Source: Bryobacteraceae bacterium (GTDB lineage: Bacteria; Acidobacteriota; Terriglobia; Bryobacterales; Bryobacteraceae). Taken from it: 6,701 bases of DNA. The position numbers and the translations under genes were made by a program. Location of the stretch: positions 1-6,701 of the forward strand of contig JADGHK010000133.1 in the NCBI GenBank assembly GCA_019686145.1, read 5' to 3'. The notes below the pieces were generated by a model. The model ran no database searches and was not told the DNA's origin. It saw only the letters and a list, made by a program, of their open reading frames with translations. Each line of letters starts with the position of its first letter. The stretch's first letter is position 1. Shown here piece by piece: positions 1 to 6,428 of this stretch.

Positions 1-840
1 CTGCTCGCCGGGGCGGCGGAGCGGTGCCTGATGGCGGCTGAGAAGGCCCGCCTTGTCGAGGATCTGGCGGCCCACAAAGATCAGATTCGCCGTCTGGCGG
101 AGCGAATGCTGCAGGTGGAAGAAGCGGAGCGCCGCCGCATTAGCCGGGAGCTGCATGATGAGGCGGGCCAGAGCCTGCTCTGGATCCGTCTGCAGCTTGA
201 GATGCTTGAGGAAAGCCTTCCCGCCGAGCAGGAGGCCACGAAGCGCCGCCTGCGTGAAATCCGGGATATGACCGAGCATGCAATCATCGAAATCCGGCGC
301 CTGCTCGGCGCACTGAGCCCGGCGGTGCTCGAGCAGATCGGATTGGCGGCGGCGCTGCGGCAATTGGTCAACCGGCTGAGACAGTTTTATCCGTGCAAGG
401 TGAGGTTGCAGCTTTCGCGGCTGGGGAAACTTCCAAAGGAATTAGAGATCATCGTGTACCGGCTGGTGCAAGAGTGCTGCAATAACATCGCCAAGCATTC
501 CTCGGCATCGAACGTAAATATTTCAGTATCTTCCGCCGATGGGATTGTGAGACTGGTTGTCGAGGATGACGGTGTAGGGTTCAAGGTCGACGAAGCGTTT
601 GCGCGGGGTGGAGCCTTTGGCCTGGCGGGTATCCGGGAGCGGGTAGCCGTGCTGGGAGGAAGCTTCACGGTAAAGAGCATCGAAGCCGGGCAAGCTGGCG
701 GGCCGGGAACGAAAACGAACGGCAAAATCTCTGGACGGTCCGGCACTTGCATGCGAATCGAACTGCCTCTCATATCAGTCGACGCGGCAAGGGAGACGCT
801 GCGAGGACTGTCGGCCAGCGTGTCGGCGAGCAAGCCTTAG
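1..840 (+). CDS. Sensor histidine kinase, NarX/DegS (HisKA_3) type, 5'-truncated by the window edge
   Basis: Autophosphorylating kinase that should phosphorylate the response regulator encoded next door. The reading frame is open to base 1, so the true start is outside the window. Residues below count from the internal ATG at 31. The first codons (LLAGAAERCLMAAEKARLVE) resemble the closing helix of a GAF domain, so a GAF sensor probably precedes them. A linker helix follows, then the HisKA_3 H-box RRISRELHDEAGQ with the phospho-accepting His42 (codon 154-156). The HATPase_c domain shows an N-box QECCNNIAKHS (about 147-157), a G1 box EDDGVGF (178-184) and a G2 box GLAGIRERV (197-205), and ends in MRIELPL. 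No membrane segment is visible in this part. A Gly/Lys-rich stretch of about 18 residues (roughly 219-237) lengthens the loop before the last strand beyond the usual family spacing. All catalytic boxes are intact. Signal and targets are unknown. Confidence 0.93.
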   Translation: MLAGAAERCLMAAEKARLVEDLAAHKDQIRRLAERMLQVEEAERRRISRELHDEAGQSLLWIRLQLEMLEESLPAEQEATKRRLREIRDMTEHAIIEIRRLLGALSPAVLEQIGLAAALRQLVNRLRQFYPCKVRLQLSRLGKLPKELEIIVYRLVQECCNNIAKHSSASNVNISVSSADGIVRLVVEDDGVGFKVDEAFARGGAFGLAGIRERVAVLGGSFTVKSIEAGQAGGPGTKTNGKISGRSGTCMRIELPLISVDAARETLRGLSASVSASKP

Positions 841-873
841 TCTATAAACAGTTGGAGAAAACGGGCAATAGTC

Positions 874-1539
874 ATGGCGAAAATTCGGATCATGTTAGCG
901 GACGATCACACGCTGTTCCGTCAAGGTATCAAAACCCTCCTTTCTGCGGAGCCCGATATGGAGGTGGTTGCCGAGGCCTCAAACGGAGGGGATGCGGTTG
1001 AGAAAGCGGCGGAAGCCCGGCCCGACGTCGTCTTGATGGATATCGGCATGCCGGGGTTGAGCAGCTTTGAGGCAACCCGGCAGATCAATAAGAATCGCCC
1101 GGAAACCAAGGTGCTCTTCCTGACCATGTACGACGACGAGGATTACCTCGTGGAAGGAATGGAAGTGGGCGCCAGCGGCTACGTGCTGAAGGACAGTCCC
1201 GCGCAGCAACTGATTTGCGCCGTCCGCGATGTCTGCCGTGGCGGCAGTTATCTGAGCCCGCGAATGCTGTCGCAGTTGGTTGATGACTTCCGCTCCCGAA
1301 TCAAGTCGGCGAATCGCCTGCCGCGCTTTGCTACGCTCACCACCCGGGAGCGCGAGGTGCTGAAGATGCTCGCTGAAGGCCAGTCGGTGAAGGAGATCGC
1401 CTGCGACCTGAATCTTAGCGTCAAGACTGTCGAGGCCCACAAGTTTAATCTGATGCGCAAGCTGGACATCCACAACAAAGCACAGCTTGTGCAGTACGCG
1501 ATCCAGAAGAAGATCATCAAGATCCCCAATATGGGGTGA
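874..1539 (+). CDS. Two-component response regulator, NarL/FixJ family (REC + LuxR-type HTH)
   Basis: Cytoplasmic DNA-binding response regulator and probable partner of the upstream histidine kinase. Its start lies 33 nt after the kinase stop, so the two are likely co-transcribed. The 221-residue length is typical of the family. The receiver domain (about 4-120) has the acidic pair Asp10/Asp11, the phosphorylation site Asp56 in VVLMDIGMPG, Thr84 in FLTMYDD, and Lys106 in YVLKDS, so all active-site positions are present. The C-terminal LuxR-type helix-turn-helix spans about 153-213 (TTREREVLKMLAEGQSVKEI, then LSVKTVEAHKFNLMRKLDI). The ATG at 874 is chosen because the receiver domain begins right after it. 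A GGAGAA at 854-859 could serve as ribosome binding site, although its 14-nt spacing is long. Target promoters cannot be read from the window. Confidence 0.96.
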   Translation: MAKIRIMLADDHTLFRQGIKTLLSAEPDMEVVAEASNGGDAVEKAAEARPDVVLMDIGMPGLSSFEATRQINKNRPETKVLFLTMYDDEDYLVEGMEVGASGYVLKDSPAQQLICAVRDVCRGGSYLSPRMLSQLVDDFRSRIKSANRLPRFATLTTREREVLKMLAEGQSVKEIACDLNLSVKTVEAHKFNLMRKLDIHNKAQLVQYAIQKKIIKIPNMG

Positions 1540-1577
1540 GCGCTGATCTCTATCCTCCTGAAACGGTGCCTTCCTAT

Positions 1578-1611
1578 GAGGACTGGCGTGATGTCAGTCC
1601 TCCTTTTGTTT
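1578..1611 (+). terminator. Rho-independent terminator of the kinase/regulator operon
   Basis: GAGGACTG at 1578-1585 pairs perfectly with CAGTCCTC at 1595-1602 (8 bp). The stem can be extended inward by G-U, C-G and G-U pairs, leaving a 3-nt loop. The tract CTTTTGTTT follows at once. The site lies 39 nt after the response-regulator stop and before the next start, where a terminator is expected. The mirror orientation has no comparable T-tract. Confidence 0.82.
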
Positions 1612-1644
1612 CGGGCTGCTTTACCACCCTTGCGCTGTGGATTG

Positions 1645-1650
1645 TAGAAT
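1645..1650 (+). promoter_or_regulatory. Candidate -10 element of the TIM-barrel/sppA operon, possibly giving a leaderless mRNA
   Basis: TAGAAT differs from the TATAAT consensus at one position and sits just after the terminator of the previous operon. A start of transcription about 7 nt downstream would fall near 1657, which is the GTG of the next gene and 3 nt before its ATG. The -35 region is poor: TTTACC at 1620-1625 is possible but spaced 19 bp away. No purine-rich Shine-Dalgarno sequence is visible before the start codon, which fits a leaderless transcript. The call rests on one hexamer and on position. Confidence 0.42.
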
Positions 1651-1656
1651 CGTGTC

Positions 1657-2574
1657 GTGATGCGTGGACCCACACGACGGGTTGTTCTTGGCGCTCTGGC
1701 CAGCCCTCTTGCTGCTCCTTCCTCAACAACTGCAATCCGCCTTGGCGGGCCTGTTTTTATAAAGAGCGACGATCCCGAAGTCCTTGCCCGCGAACACCGC
1801 CGGCTTGGCTACAGCGCCGCGTACTGCCCGCCTGCGGAAGCTTCCGATACAGTCCGCATCCGCGCAATTGAAAAAGCATTTCGCGCCGCCAATGTCGTAA
1901 TCGCGGAAGTGGGTGCGTGGAAAAACCTGCTCGACCCGGATCCCGGAAAACGCCGTGAGAATTTTGAATATGTAGCCGGACGGCTCGCCCTCGCCGAAGC
2001 CGTTGGCGCGCGCTGCTGCGTGGACATTGCAGGGTCATACAACGCGAAAGTCTGGTACGGTCCGCATCCCAAGAATTTCTCCGACGAGTTCTTCGAGGCG
2101 ACGGTGGAGAATTGCCGCCGCCTGATCGACCTGGTGAAGCCGACACGCACCAAATTTACGGTGGAGATGATGGGCTGGTGCCTGCCTGACGGCCCCGATT
2201 CCTATTTGCGCCTCATTCGCGCAGTGGACCGGGAGGCTTTCGGCGTTCATCTGGATGTCTGCAATGGAATCAACAGCCCGACCCGCTATTATGAGAATTC
2301 AGCGTTCATTCGCGATTGCTTCTCAAAGCTTGGCCGCTGGATCGTCTCATGTCACGCGAAAGATCTCGCCTGGATCCCCGAGATGAACGTGCATTTTGTA
2401 GAAGTGATACCGGGACGCGGCGACATCGATTACAGGACGTATCTGACAGAGTTGTCGAAATTGACCACGGATGCCCCCCTGATGCTCGAACATCTGAAAA
2501 CAGCGGAAGAGTATGAGGAGGGAAGGAACTACATTCTAAAAACGGGCCGCTCGCTCGGCCTCCGCTTTGCCTGA
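1657..2574 (+). CDS. Sugar phosphate isomerase/epimerase-like TIM-barrel protein with Tat-like leader (first copy)
   Basis: Protein of the AP_endonuc_2/xylose-isomerase-like TIM-barrel family, whose members isomerise, epimerise or dehydrate sugars and inositols using a divalent metal. Counting from the GTG at 1657 (305 residues), the usual metal ligands can be placed at Glu170 (FTVEMM), Asp200 (HLDVCN), His233 (SCHAKD) and Glu278 (LMLEHL), so the active site appears intact. The N-terminus has a TRRVVLG motif followed by a short Ala/Leu-rich stretch, resembling a twin-arginine leader, so export is possible but less certain than for the next gene. An in-frame TAG at 1645 limits the start to GTG 1657 or ATG 1660; I cannot separate them, and neither has a clear ribosome binding site. 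It heads a tight gene run, with the next start only 3 nt after its stop. Substrate is unknown. Confidence 0.87.
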   Translation: MMRGPTRRVVLGALASPLAAPSSTTAIRLGGPVFIKSDDPEVLAREHRRLGYSAAYCPPAEASDTVRIRAIEKAFRAANVVIAEVGAWKNLLDPDPGKRRENFEYVAGRLALAEAVGARCCVDIAGSYNAKVWYGPHPKNFSDEFFEATVENCRRLIDLVKPTRTKFTVEMMGWCLPDGPDSYLRLIRAVDREAFGVHLDVCNGINSPTRYYENSAFIRDCFSKLGRWIVSCHAKDLAWIPEMNVHFVEVIPGRGDIDYRTYLTELSKLTTDAPLMLEHLKTAEEYEEGRNYILKTGRSLGLRFA

Positions 2575-2577
2575 CTT

Positions 2578-3468
2578 ATGAACCGCAGACTCTTTCTTCA
2601 AACAGCCGCCCTCGCTGCTGGCGCGCAAGCCGTTGCTGCCAAAGGGCTTCCGATTAAGAAGGGCGTGTTGATCAGCATGCTGCCCAAGAACATGAGCTTT
2701 CGGGACCGGTTCCAGCTGGCGAGGGATGTCGGCTTCGAGGAGCTCGAATGCCAGACGGTTGACGATCCCAAAGTAACCGACGAAATTGCCAAGGCGTCAC
2801 AAGCAACAGGGCTCCGGATTCATTCCGTGATGAACCGGGACCACTGGCAGTACCCGCTCTCATCCTCGGATCCCGCCGTCGTGGCCAAAAGCATACAGGG
2901 CATGAAGACGAGCCTGGAAAATGCCAAGGCGTGGGGCGCCGATACGATTCTGCTCGTTCCGGCAGTCGTGAATCCGCAGACAAGCTATCGCGATGCCTGG
3001 AACCGCTCGGTTGAGCAGATCAAGAGACTGATCCCGCTAGCCGAGAAGGCGAAGGTCGTCATCGCAGTCGAGGAGGTATGGAACAAGTTCCTGCTGAGCC
3101 CGCTCGAGTTTGCGAACTACGTGGACCAGTTCAAGAGCCCCTGGGTGAAGGCCTATTTCGACGTCGGGAACGTCGTCCTCTACGGATATCCGCAGGATTG
3201 GATCCGGACGCTGGGCAAACGCATCGTAAAGCTGCACCTGAAGGATTTTAAATTCCAGGATCAGGTGATCAGTGAGAGCCCGCGTGTCCGGAAGCGCGTA
3301 GCCGACTGGGTGCCGCTGCAGGAAGGAGAGATTGACTGGAAAGCCATCTATCAGGCGCTGCAGGAGGTCGACTTCCGCGGAACAGCCACCGTGGAGTTAC
3401 CCGGCGGAGATCGGGAGTATCTCAAGGAAGTGAGCCGCCGTGTCGATGTAATTCTCGGCCGGGCGTGA
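2578..3468 (+). CDS. Sugar phosphate isomerase/epimerase (hydroxypyruvate-isomerase-like) with Tat signal (second copy)
   Basis: Second TIM-barrel protein of the same superfamily, 296 residues, clearly diverged from its neighbour. The N-terminus MNRRLFLQTAALAAGAQAVA is a textbook twin-arginine leader (NRRLFLQ, Ala-rich core, likely cleavage near the AVAA at 19-22), so the folded enzyme should be exported to the periplasm or envelope. Probable metal ligands are Glu165 (AVEEVWNKF), Asp195 (YFDVGN), His220 (KLHLKD) and Glu273 (VELPGG). The VEEVWNKF...SP pattern recalls family members acting on sugars or hydroxypyruvate-like compounds, but the substrate cannot be deduced. The ATG lies 3 nt after the preceding stop with no obvious Shine-Dalgarno, which suggests translational coupling. 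sppA follows after 31 nt. Confidence 0.9.
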   Translation: MNRRLFLQTAALAAGAQAVAAKGLPIKKGVLISMLPKNMSFRDRFQLARDVGFEELECQTVDDPKVTDEIAKASQATGLRIHSVMNRDHWQYPLSSSDPAVVAKSIQGMKTSLENAKAWGADTILLVPAVVNPQTSYRDAWNRSVEQIKRLIPLAEKAKVVIAVEEVWNKFLLSPLEFANYVDQFKSPWVKAYFDVGNVVLYGYPQDWIRTLGKRIVKLHLKDFKFQDQVISESPRVRKRVADWVPLQEGEIDWKAIYQALQEVDFRGTATVELPGGDREYLKEVSRRVDVILGRA

Positions 3469-3499
3469 GAACTCCCGGATTTGAGGATCCCGAGTTTGT

Positions 3500-5233
3500 A
3501 TGAAGAAATTCCTGATTGGACTGGTGACGGGAGTCGTCCTGGCAGGAGTCGCCGTCGTGATTCTGTTTTTTGCGGCAGTGCGGCTGGGAGCAGGGCGGCC
3601 TTCCGTCGCTCAGAACTCTACCCTTCTGCTCCGGTTGGAGGGTGAGATTGCCGAGCAGCCGGGCGTCGAGATTCCGTTCGGTCCTTTTGCGTCACATGCC
3701 CCCGTCACGGTTCGCGAGACGTGGATCATGTTGCGGCGCGCGGCGGCGGACAATCGGATCAAGGCGCTGTTGCTGATGCCAAAGGGGGTCGGCGCAGGAT
3801 GGGGCAAGCTCCAGGAGATTCGGGAAGGGATCCTGGAATTCAAGAAGTCCGGCAAGCCGGTATATGCGTGGCTCCGGACGCCGACCAACCGCGAGTATTA
3901 CCTGGCGACTGCCGCCGACAGGATTTATCTCGCTCCGGAAGACGTTCTTGATGTGAAAGGCTTGCGGGCGGAACTTCTGTTCGCCAAAAACGCTCTCGAC
4001 AAACTGGGAGTGAAGGTGGAGATCGAGCACGCCGGTAAATACAAAGATGCGGGTGATATGTTCACCCGCACCTCGATGACGCCGGAGACCCGCGAGGTGA
4101 TGAATTCGGTGCTCGATCGCTTGTACGCGCATCTGGCTGACGTCATCGGTTCATCCCGCCGCAAGACGCCCGAACAGGTCAAAGCGCTCATTGATCGGGG
4201 GCCGTTTCTTGCCAACCAGGCCAAAAATGCGGGACTGATTGACGGTGTCCTTTATGAGGACGAGGTATACGGCGAGCTGGCCAGAAAGCTGCGGCAAACC
4301 GAGCTTACGAAGATCGGCCACCGCCAGTACTTGAAGGCGATTGGGCCGGGGAACGGGAAGAATCGCGTCGCGTTTGTTGTGGGGCAGGGGGCAATCGCCC
4401 GAGGGGAGGCGGACGAGCTGCAGACCGACGGGATCTATTCTGACAGCTTCATCAAGCTCCTCCGTCAGGTCGCTGGCGATTCCAGCATCAAAGGCGTGAT
4501 CCTCCGCATCGACTCTCCGGGCGGCGATGCCATCGCTTCGGATGACATTCTCCGGGAAGTCCGCCTGCTGAGCAAAAAGAAGCCGTTGGTGGTTTCCATG
4601 TCCGATGTGGCCGCTTCCGGCGGCTATTACATCGCGATGTCCGGGGATCCCATCGTTTCCTACCCGAACACCTTTACTGGCTCTATCGGTGTGATTTACG
4701 GGAAGGTGAACCTCAGGGGCCTTTACGACAAGATCGGCGTACAGAAAGAGATTATGACGCGAGGGCGGAACGCCGCGATCGACTCCGACTACCAGCCCCT
4801 CGACCAGGCTTCGCGGGAGAAACTGCGCGAGTCGATTTATAGCATCTACGACGGCTTTTTGAAGCGCGTGTCCGAGGGCCGCAAGCGTCCCTATGAAGAA
4901 GTCGCTGAAGTAGCAGAAGGCCGCGTTTGGCTCGGATCACAGGCGAAGGAGAACGGTCTGGTTGATGAACTGGGCGGCCTGAACCAGGCGGTCGAGTTGA
5001 TCAAGGCGAAGGCGGGAATTCCCAAGGACGAAGCCGTTTATTTAGTTCCGTTCCCGCGCCGCCGGAACTTCTTCGACGCGCTCTTCAATACGTCTGCCGC
5101 GTCTGCATTCGATTCGCAAGTGCGCAAAATCTTGGCGGCCGCCGGGCTCGAAGCGCTCAATCGATCCGAGGTGATGATGTGGCTTCGCGGCGGGATGCTT
5201 CGAGCAATGCCCTACTCGATTGACATTCATTAG
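3500..5233 (+). CDS. sppA: Signal peptide peptidase SppA, 67K type (peptidase family S49)
   Basis: Membrane-anchored serine protease that degrades signal peptides left in the membrane after secretion. At 577 residues it is the long two-domain form (the E. coli enzyme is 618). An N-terminal hydrophobic segment (about 4-29, LIGLVTGVVLAGVAVVILFF) anchors it, with the bulk expected outside the cytoplasm. The N-terminal S49 domain (about 70-260) carries the predicted general base Lys182 in AGKYKDAGDMF, matching E. coli Lys209. The C-terminal S49 domain (about 290-490) carries the predicted nucleophile Ser373 in VAASGGYY, followed by the TFTGSIGVIYGKVNL signature. Both halves of the Ser-Lys dyad are therefore present. 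The ATG at 3500 is preceded by TTGAGGA (3481-3487) as a modest ribosome binding site, 31 nt after the upstream stop. It may share the operon of the two exported TIM-barrel proteins. Its stop overlaps that of the convergent sigma gene. Confidence 0.96.
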   Translation: MKKFLIGLVTGVVLAGVAVVILFFAAVRLGAGRPSVAQNSTLLLRLEGEIAEQPGVEIPFGPFASHAPVTVRETWIMLRRAAADNRIKALLLMPKGVGAGWGKLQEIREGILEFKKSGKPVYAWLRTPTNREYYLATAADRIYLAPEDVLDVKGLRAELLFAKNALDKLGVKVEIEHAGKYKDAGDMFTRTSMTPETREVMNSVLDRLYAHLADVIGSSRRKTPEQVKALIDRGPFLANQAKNAGLIDGVLYEDEVYGELARKLRQTELTKIGHRQYLKAIGPGNGKNRVAFVVGQGAIARGEADELQTDGIYSDSFIKLLRQVAGDSSIKGVILRIDSPGGDAIASDDILREVRLLSKKKPLVVSMSDVAASGGYYIAMSGDPIVSYPNTFTGSIGVIYGKVNLRGLYDKIGVQKEIMTRGRNAAIDSDYQPLDQASREKLRESIYSIYDGFLKRVSEGRKRPYEEVAEVAEGRVWLGSQAKENGLVDELGGLNQAVELIKAKAGIPKDEAVYLVPFPRRRNFFDALFNTSAASAFDSQVRKILAAAGLEALNRSEVMMWLRGGMLRAMPYSIDIH

Positions 5234-5994
5234 AAGGCCCGGCTGCTGTAAATGCCGTTGTTCTGAAGGACCGCCGCCAGCTTCTCCAGAGCTGATTTGT
5301 GAATCTGCGAGACCCGGCTCTCGTTGATCCCCATGATAGAGCCGATCTCCTTCATGGTCATCTCGTTTGCGTAGTAGAGGGCTACGACTTGCTGATACCG
5401 TGCCGGCAGAGCCTTCATGGCGTCTTTCAGGACAGACCGCAGCTGCTCCCTGGCGCACATGGAATCAGGCAGATTCTCCGGATGGCAGGGGAAATCCGGG
5501 GCGGGCAAGTCCTCCTGCTCCTTCCCTCTGCTCGAGGCGGAGATGAGTCCGACGGTTCGCAGATCCACCATCATCTGGCGCCATCGCTCTACCTCGACGC
5601 CCAGCTTATCGGCCAGCTCCTCCTCCGTTGGCGTCCGCTGCAGCTCGGCAGTAAGGTCGCGCGTGACCGCCTCGACCTGCTTGTGACGCCGGCGTAAATC
5701 CCGGGAAGCCCAATCGAGCTGCCGGAGACTGTCCAGGATCGCGCCTTTGATGCGGTGCTTGGCATAGCTCGAAAACGCTACTTTTTTGTCCGGGTTGTAC
5801 TTGTTTGCTGCATCGAACAAGCCAAGAATCCCGGCGTGAACAAGGTCGTCGAGGTCGACGTGCACCGGCAGGCTCTCGTGGACTCTGACTGCAATTGCCT
5901 TGACCAATGGCAAGTGTTCCAGAATAACTCGATCGCGCTGGTCAACTGCAGCGTTTTCCTGGTGAATTTCAACTGCGGCGGCGGTGGCTGTCAT
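5230..5994 (-). CDS. RNA polymerase sigma factor, FliA/WhiG type (sigma-70 family)
   Basis: Alternative sigma factor that directs RNA polymerase to a subset of promoters. With the chosen ATG at 5994 it has 254 residues, normal for the FliA/WhiG group. Region 2 covers about 23-99 (HLPLVKAIAVRVHE, DLDDLVHAGILGLFDAA, FSSYAKHRIKGAILDSLRQ), region 3 about 104-154 (RTPTEEELADKLGV), and region 4 about 186-244 (KALPARYQQVVALYY, then the helix-turn-helix MTMKEIGSIMGINESRVSQI). The reading frame extends upstream to a TTG at 6072 (280 residues) and has another ATG at 6006. I prefer 5994 because family homology begins shortly after it and a GAGGG (6007-6011) lies 12 nt upstream; that same GAGGG abuts the 6006 ATG with no spacing. 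No flagellar, sporulation or anti-sigma gene is in the window, so its regulon is unknown. The gene converges on sppA with overlapping stops. Confidence 0.93.
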   Translation of the reverse strand: MTATAAAVEIHQENAAVDQRDRVILEHLPLVKAIAVRVHESLPVHVDLDDLVHAGILGLFDAANKYNPDKKVAFSSYAKHRIKGAILDSLRQLDWASRDLRRRHKQVEAVTRDLTAELQRTPTEEELADKLGVEVERWRQMMVDLRTVGLISASSRGKEQEDLPAPDFPCHPENLPDSMCAREQLRSVLKDAMKALPARYQQVVALYYANEMTMKEIGSIMGINESRVSQIHKSALEKLAAVLQNNGIYSSRAF

Positions 5995-6110
5995 GGCGAA
6001 TCTCATCCCTCGTGCTGGCTGCTGATCAGCAAAGATTCCAATGCATTCCTCCGGGCTCTTTCTGCCCGTCAATTTGAATTTCCCGGCAAATCTGCCGGCG
6101 CCATTCTCTA

Positions 6111-6127
6111 TGCATTCCGCTCACCAA
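6111..6127 (-). promoter_or_regulatory. Weak sigma-54-like -24/-12 element upstream of the sigma gene
   Basis: Read on the - strand, TTGGTGAGCGGAATGCA keeps the invariant GG (6125-6124) and GC (6113-6112) exactly 10 bases apart, within TTGG and ATGCA contexts. The -24 half is imperfect (TGGTG against TGGCA). It would start transcription near 6100, about 105 nt before the sigma start codon, with the palindromes at 6304-6339 some 210-230 bp upstream, a reasonable enhancer distance. GG-N10-GC arises by chance several times in a GC-rich region of this size, so this is only a candidate. Confidence 0.22.
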
Positions 6128-6303
6128 CATTGGATTCGGGCCTGGATGACGTCAGGAACCGCCACCCCCGGGAGCTAAGAAGAACACGCAAGTCTTTGCT
6201 AAGGCTAGGCATTGCGGGCTCGCTCCAAGGCCTCTTAGAGCCGCGATTCTTGCCCCTTAGAAATGTGTTTCCAACTCCAAGTGCCGCTCCGGCAGCTGAC
6301 CTA

Positions 6304-6339
6304 TGTTTCAATTTGAAACCCGTGTTCCAAAATGGAACA
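6304..6339. promoter_or_regulatory. Tandem palindromic operator or enhancer-like sites
   Basis: Site A at 6305-6319 is GTTTCA-ATT-TGAAAC (6-bp arms). Site B at 6323-6339 is TGTTCCA-AAA-TGGAACA (perfect 7-bp arms). Both have a 3-bp A/T spacer and arms of the form TGTTyCA, and their centres (6312 and 6331) are 19 bp apart, close to two helical turns. This is the pattern expected for cooperative binding of a dimeric helix-turn-helix regulator, for example a sigma-54 enhancer-binding protein. Neither hairpin is followed by a T-tract, so they are not terminators. The likely target is the - strand sigma gene about 310 bp away. The regulator is unknown. Confidence 0.62.
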
Positions 6340-6407
6340 AAAGTCCCCCCCCTGTCGTAGGGCTGAATCTCTATCTTCTTACGAAACATCAGCGACAAGA
6401 ACCGCAG

Positions 6408-6428
6408 TTTGATCCCAAACAGATCAAA
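6408..6428. repeat. Inverted repeat TTTGATC-N7-GATCAAA
   Basis: Perfect 7-bp arms (6408-6414 and 6422-6428) flank a CCAAACA loop. It lies about 100 nt downstream of the small membrane-protein stop on the - strand. Neither orientation is followed by a convincing T-tract (on the + strand the repeat runs into A residues), so an intrinsic terminator is unlikely. It could be a protein-binding site or a weak RNA hairpin. Confidence 0.4.

Noticed and set aside
387..833. 148-codon open frame on the - strand opposite the kinase
   Set aside because: It lies fully antisense to conserved HATPase_c motifs, resembles no family, and is explained by GC-rich codon structure of the real gene.
979..1473. 164-codon open frame on the - strand opposite the response regulator
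   Set aside because: It is antisense to an intact REC/HTH gene and has no recognisable domain or ribosome binding site.
1536..1871. 111-codon + strand open frame between the regulator and the first TIM-barrel gene
   Set aside because: It runs through the terminator hairpin and then out of frame into the well-supported TIM-barrel gene; its translation is rich in Cys, Trp and Arg with no domain.
6243..6256. GG-N10-GC on the - strand within AAGGGGCAAGAATCGC as a sigma-54 promoter
   Set aside because: Spacing is right but the surrounding -24 and -12 bases match poorly, and it lies within the imperfect hairpin; chance is the simpler explanation.
6274..6290. GGCAC...TTGG on the - strand as a sigma-54 promoter
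   Set aside because: The gap between GGCAC and TTG is one base too long for the strict -24/-12 spacing and the GC of the -12 is missing.
6304..6339. The two palindromes as intrinsic terminators
   Set aside because: Short A/T-spaced arms, no T-tract on either strand, and the same architecture twice fit protein-binding sites better.
5755..6360. 201-codon + strand open frame over the sigma gene and its upstream region
   Set aside because: About 240 bp are antisense to conserved sigma region 2, and the remainder shows no protein-like composition, no family match and no start signals.
6108..6398. 96-codon - strand open frame in the intergenic region
   Set aside because: It begins at a TTG without a Shine-Dalgarno, runs through both palindromes and the C8 tract, and gives a low-complexity translation without a recognisable domain.
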